64,000 nt of DNA from Winogradskyella costae (GCF_013403865.1 NZ_JABFDK010000001.1:1634848-1698847), one strand, 5' to 3'. Shown: positions 28,094 to 39,000, numbered from the stretch's first letter. A program made the numbers and translations. Notes: generated by a model not told the origin, from the letters alone.

Positions 28094-29017
28094 GTGTTAA
28101 ACCATAAAGCTAAATACAGTGAGATGATTAAAGCCGAAGCCAAACGCCTCGGTTTTTTGTCTTGTGGCATTAGTAAGGCTGAATTCCTAGAAACCGAAGC
28201 ACCACGATTAGAAGCATGGTTAAATAAGAATATGAATGGTGAAATGCATTATATGGAAAACCATTTCGATAAGCGTTTAGATCCAACATTACTTGTTGAA
28301 GGTTCAAAAAGTGTGGTGTCTTTACTGTTGAATTATTATCCGTCAGAAACTCAAACGGACGATTCTTATAAGCTTTCCAAATATGCTTACGGAAACGATT
28401 ATCATCATGTCATAAAACACAAGCTAAAGTCATTATTGTATTTTATTCAAGATGAAATAGGAGAGGTTGGCGGACGTGCTTTTGTTGATTCCGCACCAGT
28501 TTTAGATAAAGCTTGGGCTGCAAAGTCTGGTTTGGGTTGGATAGGTAAACATTCAAATTTATTAACCCAACAAGTAGGTTCTTTTTATTTTATAGCCGAA
28601 TTAATCATAGACTTAGAATTAGAATACGACCATATAACGACAGATCATTGTGGTACGTGCACTAAATGCATAGATGCTTGCCCAACTGAAGCCATTACAG
28701 AACCGTATGTGGTGGATGGAAGTAAATGTATTTCCTATTTCACCATAGAACTTAAAGAAAATTTACCCACAGAATTTAAAGGCAAATTTGACGATTGGAT
28801 GTTTGGATGTGATGTTTGCCAAGATGTTTGTCCTTGGAATAAATTTAGCAAACCACACAATGAGCCTTTATTTAATCCGCATCCTGAATTACTGGATATG
28901 ACCAAAAAGGATTGGGAAGAAATTACAGAAGATACCTTTAAAAAAGTGTTTCAGAAATCGGCTGTAAAACGGACTAAGTTTCCTGGTTTAGAACGGAATA
29001 TTAAATTCTTAAAATAG
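28094..29017 (+). CDS. queG: Epoxyqueuosine reductase QueG
   Basis: 307 residues from a GTG start at 28094; an in-frame ATG at 28124 is the alternative. QueG reduces epoxyqueuosine to queuosine in tRNA using cobalamin and two [4Fe-4S] clusters. The cluster motifs are [16 protein letters not shown] (near residue 186) and [11 protein letters not shown] (near 238). Earlier conserved segments include [12 protein letters not shown] and [20 protein letters not shown]. The last 30 codons are duplicated downstream at 29731-29823. It starts two bases after the P450 stop. Confidence 0.95.
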   Translation: MLNHKAKYSEMIKAEAKRLGFLSCGISKAEFLETEAPRLEAWLNKNMNGEMHYMENHFDKRLDPTLLVEGSKSVVSLLLNYYPSETQTDDSYKLSKYAYGNDYHHVIKHKLKSLLYFIQDEIGEVGGRAFVDSAPVLDKAWAAKSGLGWIGKHSNLLTQQVGSFYFIAELIIDLELEYDHITTDHCGTCTKCIDACPTEAITEPYVVDGSKCISYFTIELKENLPTEFKGKFDDWMFGCDVCQDVCPWNKFSKPHNEPLFNPHPELLDMTKKDWEEITEDTFKKVFQKSAVKRTKFPGLERNIKFLK

Positions 29018-29022
29018 TAAGT

Positions 29023-29724
29023 ATGAAATTATACTATATTTTAGTTTTTCTAATTTTATGTTTTAGTTGTTCCTCTAAAAGAAATTCTGTTTATTTTGAG
29101 AGTATTCCCAGTCAATATGCTGATAATGACTATAAATTTGATTTGGATAATGTAGTTTACCCAGTAAATAGAGAGGTCTTATATCAATGCACTATTGAAC
29201 ATAATAACAAGCTTTTAGATACAGATTTGAGATATGTAAGGATGATAATTCAAGGAACCACAAAACCTTTCTCTAGTTTTGATCCGACTTATAATCAAAC
29301 AGTTGTTAAGTATGAATATTTAGATCACAGCAAAAAACAGATTACTAGAGAAAGAACAGGTTTGGTTGAAAATAAAATCAATATATGGTTACATCCGCCA
29401 CGTCAAACAGACTTGCATGTATTGCAGCTTTCTGCTTTTCCATATATAAAATTGAATGCTATTAAAAATTGGAAATGGAAACTTGTCGGTACTTATGGTA
29501 GTTATGAGAGCGTAGAGTTAACGCATCATTACAAGAAAAATGAAGAGCGCATTTATGATTCCAATTTAGGTCAGCTTAAATGTATTTTGGTTGATGCTAT
29601 AACTAAGAGTCGTATTGGTAAAACGACAGCAGAATTCTTATATAATGACGAATTGGGTTTTGTAAAAATGAAGTTTTCTACAATTGAAGATACTACGATC
29701 ACACTAGAAATGATAAAAGAATAA
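29023..29724 (+). CDS. Lipoprotein of unknown function
   Basis: 233 residues. The signal peptide MKLYYILVFLILCFSC ends in a lipobox-type Cys near residue 16, so it is probably an outer- or inner-membrane lipoprotein. The body is a mix of short β-strands with many charged residues; I recognise no domain. It begins 5 bp after queG. The gene is followed by a degraded copy of the queG 3' end, so it sits between two copies of a 90-bp segment. This suggests it arrived or moved with a duplication. Start and reading frame look sound and there is no disruption. Confidence 0.75.
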   Translation: MKLYYILVFLILCFSCSSKRNSVYFESIPSQYADNDYKFDLDNVVYPVNREVLYQCTIEHNNKLLDTDLRYVRMIIQGTTKPFSSFDPTYNQTVVKYEYLDHSKKQITRERTGLVENKINIWLHPPRQTDLHVLQLSAFPYIKLNAIKNWKWKLVGTYGSYESVELTHHYKKNEERIYDSNLGQLKCILVDAITKSRIGKTTAEFLYNDELGFVKMKFSTIEDTTITLEMIKE

Positions 29725-29730
29725 ATAACT

Positions 29731-29823
29731 GAAGTCACCCTTAAAAAAGTGTTTCAGAAATCGGCTGTAAAACGCACTAAGTTTCTTGGTTTAGAGTGGA
29801 ATATTAAGTTTTTGAAGGATTAA
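29731..29823 (+). pseudogene. Duplicated 3' end of queG
   Basis: About 77 of 90 bases match 28928-29017 of queG by eye, and the translation keeps 25 of 29 residues, including [14 protein letters not shown]. It has no start codon of its own and ends in TAA at 29821-29823. It is a truncated, non-coding copy left by a duplication or recombination that now brackets the lipoprotein gene. Confidence 0.85.
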
Positions 29824-29854
29824 TATACCCAAAATATCAAATCATTAATTTCGT

Positions 29855-29862
29855 TATATTTG
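29855..29862 (+). promoter_or_regulatory. Residual promoter of the decayed toxin-antitoxin pair
   Basis: TATATTTG matches TANNTTTG and lies 19 bp before the antitoxin ATG at 29882. No clear -33 box is present. Confidence 0.4.
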
Positions 29863-29881
29863 TATAAGAACATAATATACT

Positions 29882-30117
29882 ATGGATATTCAATTAGAAA
29901 AATATAAGTTAATGGAATGGTTGGTTTGAATGACGAAACCATTATTTCTAAATTAAAAGAGATTAAATCAAATTTATCTAATACTTCGGATTGGAATGAG
30001 GGTATTTCAGATACGGAAAAACTGCTAATTGAAGCTGGATTTAAAGATATTGAAGCAGGAAATACAAAGACTCATAACCAAGTAATGGAAGAAATTAAGG
30101 CTGCTTATGATATTTAA
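29882..30117 (+). pseudogene. Frameshifted type II antitoxin
   Basis: The first frame starts MDIQLEKYKLMEWLV and stops at 29927-29929. A second frame carries on as GLNDETIISKLKEIKS to a stop at 30115-30117, ending THNQVMEEIKAAYDI. Joined, they give the usual size (about 78 residues) and pattern of the small Bacteroidota antitoxins that precede RelE/ParE toxins. The break falls in a run of repeated TTGG units, consistent with loss of one 4-base unit. Restart at the ATG at 29917 could still make 66 residues lacking the N-terminal 13-15 residues. Family by pattern recognition. Confidence 0.65.
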
Positions 30118-30392
30118 TCATGGAATTATAAAGAGATTTTAGAATACCTTAAAATACAATGGACAAAAAGGTAGTTAATAGCTTTTAAGGAATTAACTAA
30201 CGATGTTTTGTTCAAAATTCAAAAAAGGCAAATTGTATTCTCTATTGTCAATAAAGCATTAGGAATTAGAAAAATTGTTCTTCGCAAAAACGTCTCCTTA
30301 TTTTACAAGGAAGATAAAAACAACATTTACTTAATTACTTTTTTAATAATAAAATGAATCCAGAGCGTCTGAGCGATCTATTGAAGCAATAA
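30118..30392 (+). pseudogene. Degenerate RelE/ParE-type toxin
   Basis: The frame from 30121 reads WNYKEILEYLKIQWTK, is broken by TAG at 30172-30174, continues as AFKELTNDVLFKIQK, then RKIVLRKNVSLFYKEDKNN and IYLITF, and stops at 30355. The expected C-terminus continues in another frame (NPERLSDLLKQ) to TAA at 30390-30392. This is the layout of a RelE/ParE toxin with the N-terminal strand missing, one nonsense codon and one frameshift. The toxin is therefore inactive. It follows the antitoxin by a few bases, as in functional pairs. Confidence 0.7.
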
Positions 30393-30474
30393 CGATACTC
30401 GATTGAATTTTACATTATAGATATTGTAAAAATCAGATTTGAAATGGACTTAGTTTTTAAAAGATTAAATAGTA

Positions 30475-32844
30475 TTACTTAAACGTAAAGCCCATAGAAT
30501 ATTTAAAAGTAAAATTATCGCTCGATTTGTCAAGATTGTGATACCCATACCGATAGAAAGCACCAACACCAATCCCTAAGTAACCAATATTTAAGTACGG
30601 AATTTTAATAATATTCTGAAGTTCTAGTCCTGTTTCTAAAAATAACTCTTCTTTGGTTTTAAATTCAATATTCTGATGATATGCCGTATGATCTAAACTT
30701 CCTATTCCGAGATTATTATAGAGCAGAACATCAGGCTGAAATTGGCCTTTGTTGTTAAATAGCCGTCCGAAGTTATGTGTTATGAACAAATTAGCATAGC
30801 GATCAGATAAAAACTCATAGGGTGTTACGGTTTGAAAATAATTCTTCACCACAAAAGGAATTTTTTTGTCTAAAGTTCCTTCGCCTGTAAATAGTAATCC
30901 ATAAGGTAGCGCACTATCTATATAACCCAAGTCTAAGCGATATGTTGTTTTTCCAAGTCCTTTAGTTATAAAACTATGATCTAATGTAAAGCGTAATTTG
31001 TTATAATTAAAATCACTGTCAAAAGTACCTTTTAATCCTCTCGAGTAAATCAGGTTAAAAACGGGTGCATCGCTAGGTAGTCTGGTTGTTATTCCGAAGG
31101 TTCTTACTAGTTGTTCATTAACATGATAGCCAATACCGACATTGATTTCAGAATTGGTATAATTTGTCATTGGTAATCCATTAGTCATAAATTGATAATC
31201 GTAAAGCGGAGTCACATCAGCAGTATTAAAACCCAAATTCCAATTTATATTCCGCCAAAGTTTCATCTCTGTATGAATACTAAAGGATTCTAGAGCGTCC
31301 ATTTGACTTGCAATCCAATTGCGTTGAACAAAAGGGTTATCAGTAGTATTTCCAGAATAGGTTCCTGTTTCTCGTAAATCATTCTTGTATTTTAAGCTTA
31401 CTGAAATATCTTTCTCTCCAGGAACATTGACTAAAACCTCTCCTCCATATTTCCAAGTGTGGTCTTTAAACCCATAGGCACCATAGCCACCAATAGACAC
31501 GTGTTTAAAAATATCATCATTTGTATAAAGTCCAAGCCCTAATCTTGTGCCTTCGTATTTATTATATCTAATTAGATGTTTTAGGTCTAGATCAACATAT
31601 TTTAATGGAATTCTCCACTTAGCCAAACTAGGAGCCCACTTTAAAAACTTGTCCAATTTCAATTCCTCCCCAATACTATCCATTAACACATAAGTGCGCC
31701 GTTCTTTTACATCTAATGTATCCTTTCTGTACTGATCCCAATATTGAGAATATCGACCTTCTACTCCATCAGGTAAGGTGAGCGAAACTAATGGGAAGTC
31801 TTTCTTTTCTAGTGGAGTATTTAGGTTAATTTCAGATAAATAACTTTTACCGACATACTTAAAACTGCCAAAGCCTTCACCTAGAATAATAACGAAATTT
31901 AACTGTTCTGGAAACCAATGGTCGTTGTCTATAAATTTATATTTCTGCTGAATCATAAAATCTATTTTTCCAGAATTATAAGTTGAGGCATTAACACTTT
32001 CTACTGCATATTGGTTAGAATTAATATAAAGCAAACCTTCTAAGCCTTCAAAGTTGCGATTTGCTCTAGGTTCAAAAGAAATAACAAATACAGTGTCTTG
32101 TCCTTTTACGTATTCGTCTTTTAGTCTAAATTTATATTTGTTCGTACTCCCTTTTGAAATGGGATTTAGGTAGTTTGTTTCAAACAGAGAGATGTGCTCA
32201 TCGTAAAAAGAAAAAGGTTGAAAACTATTGGCTAAAACAGCAAAATTAGGATTTTTAAAACCTGAAGTTCTTCTAGCAATAACACTATCTTCAGAAAATT
32301 TTGGTTTTAAATATTTATGCTTAGCAATGGTTTCTGTAATAAAAAAATAAGAATCTTTAAAAATTGAATCAACGGCTTTAAGCGAATCACTTTCGAGTTG
32401 GTCTTCATTGATGTCGACATAAACTTTGTCATAAGATTTATAGGTGAAGGAATTTAGGTTTTCAGGATTATTACGCTCTTTAGTAGCCACCGCTAATCTA
32501 ATAATCCGATGTGCCGGATTTTCTCTATCAATAACCACTTCATCAAGTTCGCTAACAGCTTGCTTTAGCGTAATGATTTCGCTTTTTATATTTGCGATCC
32601 TTAAGATTTTTGTCTCATAACTGACATAACTTATGGTGATTTGCTTAATATCTGAATTAACAAAAAAGACACCATCAATATCAGTTGCAGTCCCTTTATG
32701 AGGGGAGTCATTAAAAATAATATTAGCAAATGGAATTACGGTACCACTATCTTCATCAATAAGTTTGAATTTTTTTAAGGATTGACTATAACTTGTTAAA
32801 CTTAAAAAAACGAATACAATGGTTAATGCTACTACTTTTTTCAT
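30475..32844 (-). CDS. DUF5686 / carboxypeptidase-regulatory-like outer membrane protein
   Basis: I choose the ATG at 32844 (789 residues) because the signal peptide MKKVVALTIVFVFLSLTSYSQ begins there; an upstream ATG at 32868 adds eight residues of no signal character. After the signal comes a CarboxypepD_reg-like domain (about 25-95: DEDSGTVIPFANIIF, KGTATDIDGVFFV). The middle contains DUF5686 features. The C-terminal half alternates hydrophobic strands and ends SMGFTFK with a terminal aromatic-type strand, consistent with an outer membrane barrel. The layout recalls TonB-dependent receptors, but the plug domain is absent. The function is unknown; transport or surface assembly is a guess. 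Confidence 0.85.
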   Translation of the reverse strand: MKKVVALTIVFVFLSLTSYSQSLKKFKLIDEDSGTVIPFANIIFNDSPHKGTATDIDGVFFVNSDIKQITISYVSYETKILRIANIKSEIITLKQAVSELDEVVIDRENPAHRIIRLAVATKERNNPENLNSFTYKSYDKVYVDINEDQLESDSLKAVDSIFKDSYFFITETIAKHKYLKPKFSEDSVIARRTSGFKNPNFAVLANSFQPFSFYDEHISLFETNYLNPISKGSTNKYKFRLKDEYVKGQDTVFVISFEPRANRNFEGLEGLLYINSNQYAVESVNASTYNSGKIDFMIQQKYKFIDNDHWFPEQLNFVIILGEGFGSFKYVGKSYLSEINLNTPLEKKDFPLVSLTLPDGVEGRYSQYWDQYRKDTLDVKERRTYVLMDSIGEELKLDKFLKWAPSLAKWRIPLKYVDLDLKHLIRYNKYEGTRLGLGLYTNDDIFKHVSIGGYGAYGFKDHTWKYGGEVLVNVPGEKDISVSLKYKNDLRETGTYSGNTTDNPFVQRNWIASQMDALESFSIHTEMKLWRNINWNLGFNTADVTPLYDYQFMTNGLPMTNYTNSEINVGIGYHVNEQLVRTFGITTRLPSDAPVFNLIYSRGLKGTFDSDFNYNKLRFTLDHSFITKGLGKTTYRLDLGYIDSALPYGLLFTGEGTLDKKIPFVVKNYFQTVTPYEFLSDRYANLFITHNFGRLFNNKGQFQPDVLLYNNLGIGSLDHTAYHQNIEFKTKEELFLETGLELQNIIKIPYLNIGYLGIGVGAFYRYGYHNLDKSSDNFTFKYSMGFTFK

Positions 32845-32949
32845 TTTACAACGTGTTAGGTGCAACAATGTAGTAAATTATCGATGAATTGATTAAACGT
32901 AATCTTTATTTTTAAAAAGACAGAAACCAAAGACGAACGTTCATTTTCT

Positions 32950-32957
32950 TATATTTG
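32950..32957 (+). promoter_or_regulatory. Candidate -7 promoter box of the malic enzyme gene
   Basis: TATATTTG fits TANNTTTG and lies 48 bp before the ATG at 33006. No good -33 element is seen at the right distance. Confidence 0.45.
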
Positions 32958-33005
32958 CAGCTTGTATTAAATGCATTTTTGTTTAATATCTAACCCATTC
33001 AAATT

Positions 33006-35297
33006 ATGAGCAAACAAAGCAAACGTTTAGAAGCCTTAGTATATCACGCAAAACCAACTCCTGGTAAAATTAAAGTTGTACCAACAAAAAAATATGCGTC
33101 GCAACGCGATTTGTCTTTAGCCTATTCACCAGGTGTTGCTGAGCCCTGTTTAGAGATAGCCAAAGATGTAGAAAATGTCTATAAATACACGGCTAAAGGA
33201 AACCTCGTCGCCGTAATTTCTAACGGAACTGCGGTTTTAGGTTTAGGAAATATTGGTCCAGAAGCCTCTAAACCAGTGATGGAAGGTAAAGGGTTACTGT
33301 TTAAGATATTTGCAGACATTGATGTGTTTGATATTGAAGTTGACACGGAAGATGTTGAAGCATTTATTGCAACAGTTAAAAATATAGCACCAACTTTTGG
33401 TGGTATTAACCTAGAAGATATAAAAGCTCCAGAAGCTTTTGAAATAGAACGCCGCTTAAAGGAAGAATTAGATATTCCTGTAATGCACGATGATCAGCAT
33501 GGTACAGCAATCATTTCGGCAGCAGCGTTGCTAAATGCTTTAGAAATTGCTAAAAAGAAAATAGAAGACGTCACCATAGTGGTTAGTGGCGCAGGCGCTG
33601 CGGCAATCTCTTGTACACGTTTATACCAAGCATTTGGTGCAAAGCGTGAAAACATAGTGATGTTAGATAGTAAAGGCGTGATCAGAGATGATAGAACTAG
33701 TTTAACCTCTGAAAAAGCTGAATTTGCAACCCATCGAAAAATAGATACTTTAGAAGAAGCGATGCAAAATGCAGATGTGTTTGTTGGTTTATCTCAACCA
33801 GATATTGTAACGCCAGAGATGCTGCTAACTATGTCGGCTAATCCTATTGTGTTTGCGATGGCAAATCCAAACCCAGAAATTCAATACCAATTAGCGATAG
33901 ATACTAGAGAAGATATCATTATGGCAACGGGTCGTAGTGATCATCCTAACCAAGTGAATAATGTTTTAGGATTTCCTTTTATTTTTAGAGGAGCTTTAGA
34001 TGTTAGAGCAACAAAAATTAACGAAGCTATGAAAATGGCAGCCGTTAAAGCTTTGTCTGATCTGGCAAAAGAATCCGTGCCAGAACAAGTGAATATCGCT
34101 TACGCAGAAACAAAATTAACTTTTGGTAAGGAGTATATTATTCCAAAACCATTTGATCCAAGATTAATTGCTGTAGTGCCGCCAGCAGTTGCTAAAGCAG
34201 CAATGGAAAGTGGAGTTGCAAAAGAGCCTATAGAAGATTGGGATCGTTATAGAAACTCATTATTAGAACGATTAGGGTCCGATAATAAATTGGTGCGTAT
34301 GCTGATGGGTAGAGCAAAAACCAACCCAAAACGTGTTGTTTTTGCTGAAGCAGATCAGTTAGATGTTTTAAAAGCAGCACAGATTGCTTACGAAGAAGGC
34401 ATTGCGCATCCCATCCTTCTGGGTAGAAAGAAAGTCATTTTAGAATTGATGGCAGAGATTGAGTTTAATGCTGACGATGTTGCTATTATAGATCCAAAAT
34501 CAGACAAAGAAACCAATCGTAAAAATCGATATGCAAAAGCATATTGGGAAAAGCGAAAACGTCAAGGAGTCACCATTTATTCTGCAGAAAAAGTAATGCG
34601 CGAGCGTAATTATTTTGCCGCAATGATGGTCAATGTTGGTGATGCAGATGCATTAATTACAGGGTACTCTCGTAATTATCCATCAGTGGTAAGACCTATG
34701 TTAGAGCTAATAGGTATGGCAGATGGTGTTTCAAGAGTAGCAACGACCAATGTAATGATGACGCAACGTGGTCCAATGTTTTTAAGTGATACCTCTATAA
34801 ATATTGATCCTTCAGCTAAAGACTTGGCTAAAATTGCGCGTATGACATCGCGAGTTTCAAAAATGTTTGGAATAGAGTCGGTTACGGCAATGATTTCGTA
34901 TTCTAACTTCGGCTCTTCAGACAATCCAAGGGCGGAAAAAGTAAGAGAAGCTGTTGCGTATTTACATAAAGCACATCCAGAAATGGTTGTTGATGGTGAA
35001 TTGCAAACGGATTTTGCACTTAATCAGAAAATGCTTCAGGATATTTTTCCATTTTCAAAGCTGGCAGGTCGAAAAGTTAATACCTTAATTTTTCCGAATT
35101 TAGATTCGGCAAATATTACGTATAAATTATTAAAGGAACTTAATAATGCAGAATCTATTGGGCCAATTATGATGGGAATGCGCAAGCCTGTTCATATTTT
35201 GCAACTAGGTGCCAGCGTAGATGAGATTGTAAACATGACTGCAATAGCAGTTATTGATGCACAAGAACGAGAAAAAAGGACGCCTAGGTTGGGGTAA
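33006..35297 (+). CDS. maeB: NADP-dependent malic enzyme with phosphotransacetylase-like domain
   Basis: 763 residues, the length of MaeB-type enzymes. The malic domain (about 1-410) has the catalytic Tyr/Lys region (SLAYSPGVAEPC; KIFADIDVFDIEVD), VMHDDQHGTAI with the metal-binding Asp and the NAD(P)-binding VVSGAGAAAISC. Residues about 430-763 are similar to phosphate acetyltransferase (VVFAEADQLDVLKAA; FGSSDNPRAEKV) but this domain is regulatory in MaeB. It decarboxylates malate to pyruvate and provides NADPH. The gene is divergent from the DUF5686 gene. Confidence 0.95.
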   Translation: MSKQSKRLEALVYHAKPTPGKIKVVPTKKYASQRDLSLAYSPGVAEPCLEIAKDVENVYKYTAKGNLVAVISNGTAVLGLGNIGPEASKPVMEGKGLLFKIFADIDVFDIEVDTEDVEAFIATVKNIAPTFGGINLEDIKAPEAFEIERRLKEELDIPVMHDDQHGTAIISAAALLNALEIAKKKIEDVTIVVSGAGAAAISCTRLYQAFGAKRENIVMLDSKGVIRDDRTSLTSEKAEFATHRKIDTLEEAMQNADVFVGLSQPDIVTPEMLLTMSANPIVFAMANPNPEIQYQLAIDTREDIIMATGRSDHPNQVNNVLGFPFIFRGALDVRATKINEAMKMAAVKALSDLAKESVPEQVNIAYAETKLTFGKEYIIPKPFDPRLIAVVPPAVAKAAMESGVAKEPIEDWDRYRNSLLERLGSDNKLVRMLMGRAKTNPKRVVFAEADQLDVLKAAQIAYEEGIAHPILLGRKKVILELMAEIEFNADDVAIIDPKSDKETNRKNRYAKAYWEKRKRQGVTIYSAEKVMRERNYFAAMMVNVGDADALITGYSRNYPSVVRPMLELIGMADGVSRVATTNVMMTQRGPMFLSDTSINIDPSAKDLAKIARMTSRVSKMFGIESVTAMISYSNFGSSDNPRAEKVREAVAYLHKAHPEMVVDGELQTDFALNQKMLQDIFPFSKLAGRKVNTLIFPNLDSANITYKLLKELNNAESIGPIMMGMRKPVHILQLGASVDEIVNMTAIAVIDAQEREKRTPRLG

Positions 35298-35407
35298 TCT
35301 TGTCTTTTAAGATTTACTGAAATGTGACTAAGCTCTTAAAAAGCCTAATGTAATTGCATCGATCTTTCATACTAGAATTCTAAGTGTTCTAATGAAAATA
35401 ATTTTAT

Positions 35408-35415
35408 TACATTTG
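35408..35415 (+). promoter_or_regulatory. Candidate promoter of the ruvA-sprA-gcvH operon
   Basis: TACATTTG fits TANNTTTG and is 22 bp before the ruvA ATG at 35438. The -33 region has no clear TTTG. Confidence 0.45.
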
Positions 35416-35437
35416 GTTTTTCAACATTTCGTCATAA

Positions 35438-36019
35438 ATGATTACACACATAGAGGGTAAACTTGTAGAAAAAAATCCGACAGACATTGTTATAGATTGC
35501 AATGGTGTCGGTTATTTTATTAATATATCATTACATACGTATTCTCAAATTCCAGATAAAGAGCATATAAGAGTTTACACATATCTTCAAGTTCGTGAAG
35601 ACTCTCACAGTTTATATGGGTTTTCGTCTAATGTTGAACGCGAAATTTTTAAACTACTAATTTCTGTAAGTGGCATTGGTACTAACACAGCGCGTACTAT
35701 GCTGTCGTCGTTATCCCCAGATCAAGTAAAAGAAGGTATTGCGGGTGGAGATGTAGCTTTAATTCAAAGCGTAAAAGGTATAGGGTTAAAAACAGCACAG
35801 CGTGTTATTATTGATCTCAAGGATAAAGTGTTAAAAGTCTATGGTATGGACGAACTTTCTGCTATAGCAAACAATACACACAAAGATGAAGCGTTATCAG
35901 CATTAGATGTTTTAGGATTTAATAAAAAACAATCCGAAAAAGTTGTCGATAAAATTTTACAAGCCCAACCAGACGCCCAAGTGGAGCAAATTATAAAAGA
36001 AGCTCTAAAAAACTTATAA
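35438..36019 (+). CDS. ruvA: Holliday junction DNA-binding protein RuvA
   Basis: 193 residues, standard size. The N-terminal OB fold begins MITHIEGKLVEKNPTDIVIDCNG and includes YTYLQVREDSHSLYGF. Two helix-hairpin-helix motifs follow (LLISVSGIGTNTARTML; SVKGIGLKTAQRVIIDLKDK). The C-terminal RuvB-binding domain includes ALDVLGFNKKQSEKVV. RuvA tetramers hold Holliday junctions for RuvB. Its TAA overlaps the A of the sprA ATG, so the DNA repair gene is translationally linked to a secretion gene, the normal arrangement in Flavobacteriaceae. Confidence 0.96.
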   Translation: MITHIEGKLVEKNPTDIVIDCNGVGYFINISLHTYSQIPDKEHIRVYTYLQVREDSHSLYGFSSNVEREIFKLLISVSGIGTNTARTMLSSLSPDQVKEGIAGGDVALIQSVKGIGLKTAQRVIIDLKDKVLKVYGMDELSAIANNTHKDEALSALDVLGFNKKQSEKVVDKILQAQPDAQVEQIIKEALKNL

Positions 36020-39000
36020 TGCAATTGAATAAAACTCTACATAAACAGCGCTTCTCCTATCGATACTTATGCATATTAGCTTTTACAATGCTAATTGGTA
36101 ATTCGGTTATTGCTCAGGAAACAGAAACAGAACAAGACTCTACAAAGACAACATTTGCATTTGGAAAATTAAAGATGCCAAATCCAAATAGCATTGTTTC
36201 AAAATACACCTATGACCCTGTTTTAGACCGTTATGTCTACTCTGAAAAAATAGGGAATTTTAATATTAACTACCCTTTAATACTTACACCAGAAGAATTC
36301 CAAAAACTAGTGTTAGAAGAAAAATTAAAGGACTATTATAAGAAAATGGCTGATGCTAAAGCTGGACAAAAAGAGGGTTCAGAAGAAGATCAGAAAAATT
36401 TATTGCCCGAATTTTACGTGAATTCAGGCTTATTTGAAACCATATTTGGTGGCAATACCATAAATATTATTCCACAAGGTTCTGTGGAGGTCGATTTAGG
36501 AATATTATTCTCAAAACAAGATAACCCTTCCTTTTCCCCAAGAAACAGAACGAATTTTACTTTCGATTTTGACCAAAGAATTAGTTTAAGTTTATTAGGT
36601 AAAGTGGGAACTCGTCTTCAAGTAACAGCTAATTATGATACCGAAGCTACTTTTGATTTTCAGCAAGTTGTAAAGTTAGAGTATACTCCAACCGAAGACG
36701 ATATCATCCGTAAAATTGAAGTCGGTAATGTTAGTATGCCTCTTAATAGTTCATTAATTACAGGTGCTCAAAGTCTTTTTGGTGTTAAAACAGAATTGCA
36801 ATTTGGTAAAACTAGAGTTACGGCAGTATTTTCTGAGCAGCAATCGCAATCTACATCAGTTGTAGCTGAAGGTGGTGGAACTGTTGAAGAATTTGAGTTT
36901 TTTGCACAAGACTACGATGAAAATAGACACTTCTTTTTAGCGCAACATTTTAGCGAAACTTATGATAAAGCGTTACTACAATATCCTTTTATAGATAACC
37001 AAGGACTTCAAATTACGAGAGTAGAAGTTTGGGTAACCAATAGAAACAATCAAACTGATAATGTAAGAAATATTGTAGCATTTCAAGATTTAGGTGAATC
37101 AAACAATTCACCAGATAAAACAGGCTTACCTTTTGATAACTTGGGCAACCCAATTCCAGGTTTTCCAGCTGCAACATTTTTTAACGTCCCAGCAAATTCA
37201 TTTCCAAACAATAAAAATAATGATTTAGACCCAACAGCAATTGGAACGACATCTATATTGAATCAAAATGTAAGAGATATCACTAATGTAGAAGCTGGTA
37301 TTTCTGTTAGTGCAAACGAAGGTTTCGATTATGGAAAATTAGAATCTGCGCGAAAGTTAGTTGAAGGACAAGAGTATGTTTTAAATGAAAAATTAGGATA
37401 TATTTCTTTAAATCAACGTTTACTTAATGATGAAGTTTTGGCTGTTGCATTTCAATATACTATTGGAGGTGAGGTGTTTCAGGTGGGTGAATTTGCCAAT
37501 GATGGTGTCGATGCTACGACGGTAGATAATACATCCGGAACAGAAGTTGTGAATAACCAAAGTTTGGTTCTTAAAATGTTAAAAAGTGCAGTCACTTCAG
37601 TAAATCAGCCGATTTGGGATCTAATGATGAAAAATATTTATGATACGGGTGCTTACCAATTAGATCAAGAAGATTTTACATTAAATATCTTTTATACAGA
37701 ATCGTCGGCGCTAAACTATATAACACCAGTTGTTGTTGGTGGCGTAGAGGTTCCGTTTCCAACTTTTGATAATAACACCGTTAATACCGCTGATGATACT
37801 GAAATAAGCGAAACCCCATTAATTCGACTTTTCCATTTAGATAAATTGAATTACAATGGCGACCCGCAAGAGCAGGGGGATGGTTTCTTTGATTATGTAG
37901 AAGGTGTTACGGTATTATCACAAAACGGTAAGATCATCTTTACCAAATCGCAACCTTTTGGACGTTATTTATTCGATGTTCTAGATGATGATGGTAATCC
38001 AAATAATAACGACTTGGACTACGAAGATATAGCTGATACGCAAAGTGGTTATAATGAGAATCAAAAGAAATATGTTTATGATATTCTTTATAAATCTACT
38101 AAAACAGCGGCTTTAGATGAAGCGGAGAAGAATAAATTCCAAATAAAAGGGCGTTATAAGAGTAGTGGTGGAGATAGTGGTATTCCTTTAAATGCGTTTA
38201 ACGTGCCGAGAGGTTCCGTAACTGTAACAGCAGGTGGACGAACACTTGTAGAGGGTGTCGATTACACTGTAAATTATGCATTAGGTCGTGTAGAAATTTT
38301 AGATGAAGCTTTAAAAGCCTCTAATACTCCAATTAATGTATCAGTAGAAAATAATGCTGTTTTTGGTCAACAAACAAAACGATTTACAGGGATTAATGTA
38401 GAGCATCAATTTGATGATAATTTTGTTTTAGGGGCAACATTATTAAATCTTAATGAGCGACCAATAACGCAAAAAGCCAATTATAACTCAGAACCAATAA
38501 ATAACACCATTTTTGGATTTAATGGAAACTATTCAACAGAGGTTCCTTTTTTAACACGAATGGTTAACAAGTTACCAAACATAGATACAGATGTCCCCTC
38601 GGACCTTTCAATACGGGGTGAATTTGCCTATTTATTGCCTGGAGCTTCAAATGGTGCTGATTTTAATGGAGAAGCGACAGCTTATATTGATGATTTTGAA
38701 GGTACACAAGGTTCTATTAATTTATTGAGTCCCTTATCATGGACTTTATCTAGTAGGCCAGTAGATTTACCAAATACAATTCCTGGAAGCGACGCTAACG
38801 GCATTGAAAACGGTTATGGTAGAGCACTTTTAAATTGGTATACAATCGACCCTATCTTTTATAGCAACCAACGTCCTGATGGCATTACAGATGATGATGT
38901 CTCAGACTTGTATACACGTCGTATTTTTATTGAAGAAATTTTCAATCAAGACATTGTTCAAGGGCAGACATCGGTAATCAATACATTAGATTTAGCGTAT

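Noticed and set aside
29917..30117. Intact 66-residue antitoxin
   Set aside because: The missing N-terminus is present in another frame directly upstream, so this is a frameshifted gene rather than a complete one.
35295..35312. Terminator after maeB
   Set aside because: The stem AATCTT/AAGATT has only six weak pairs and no T run.
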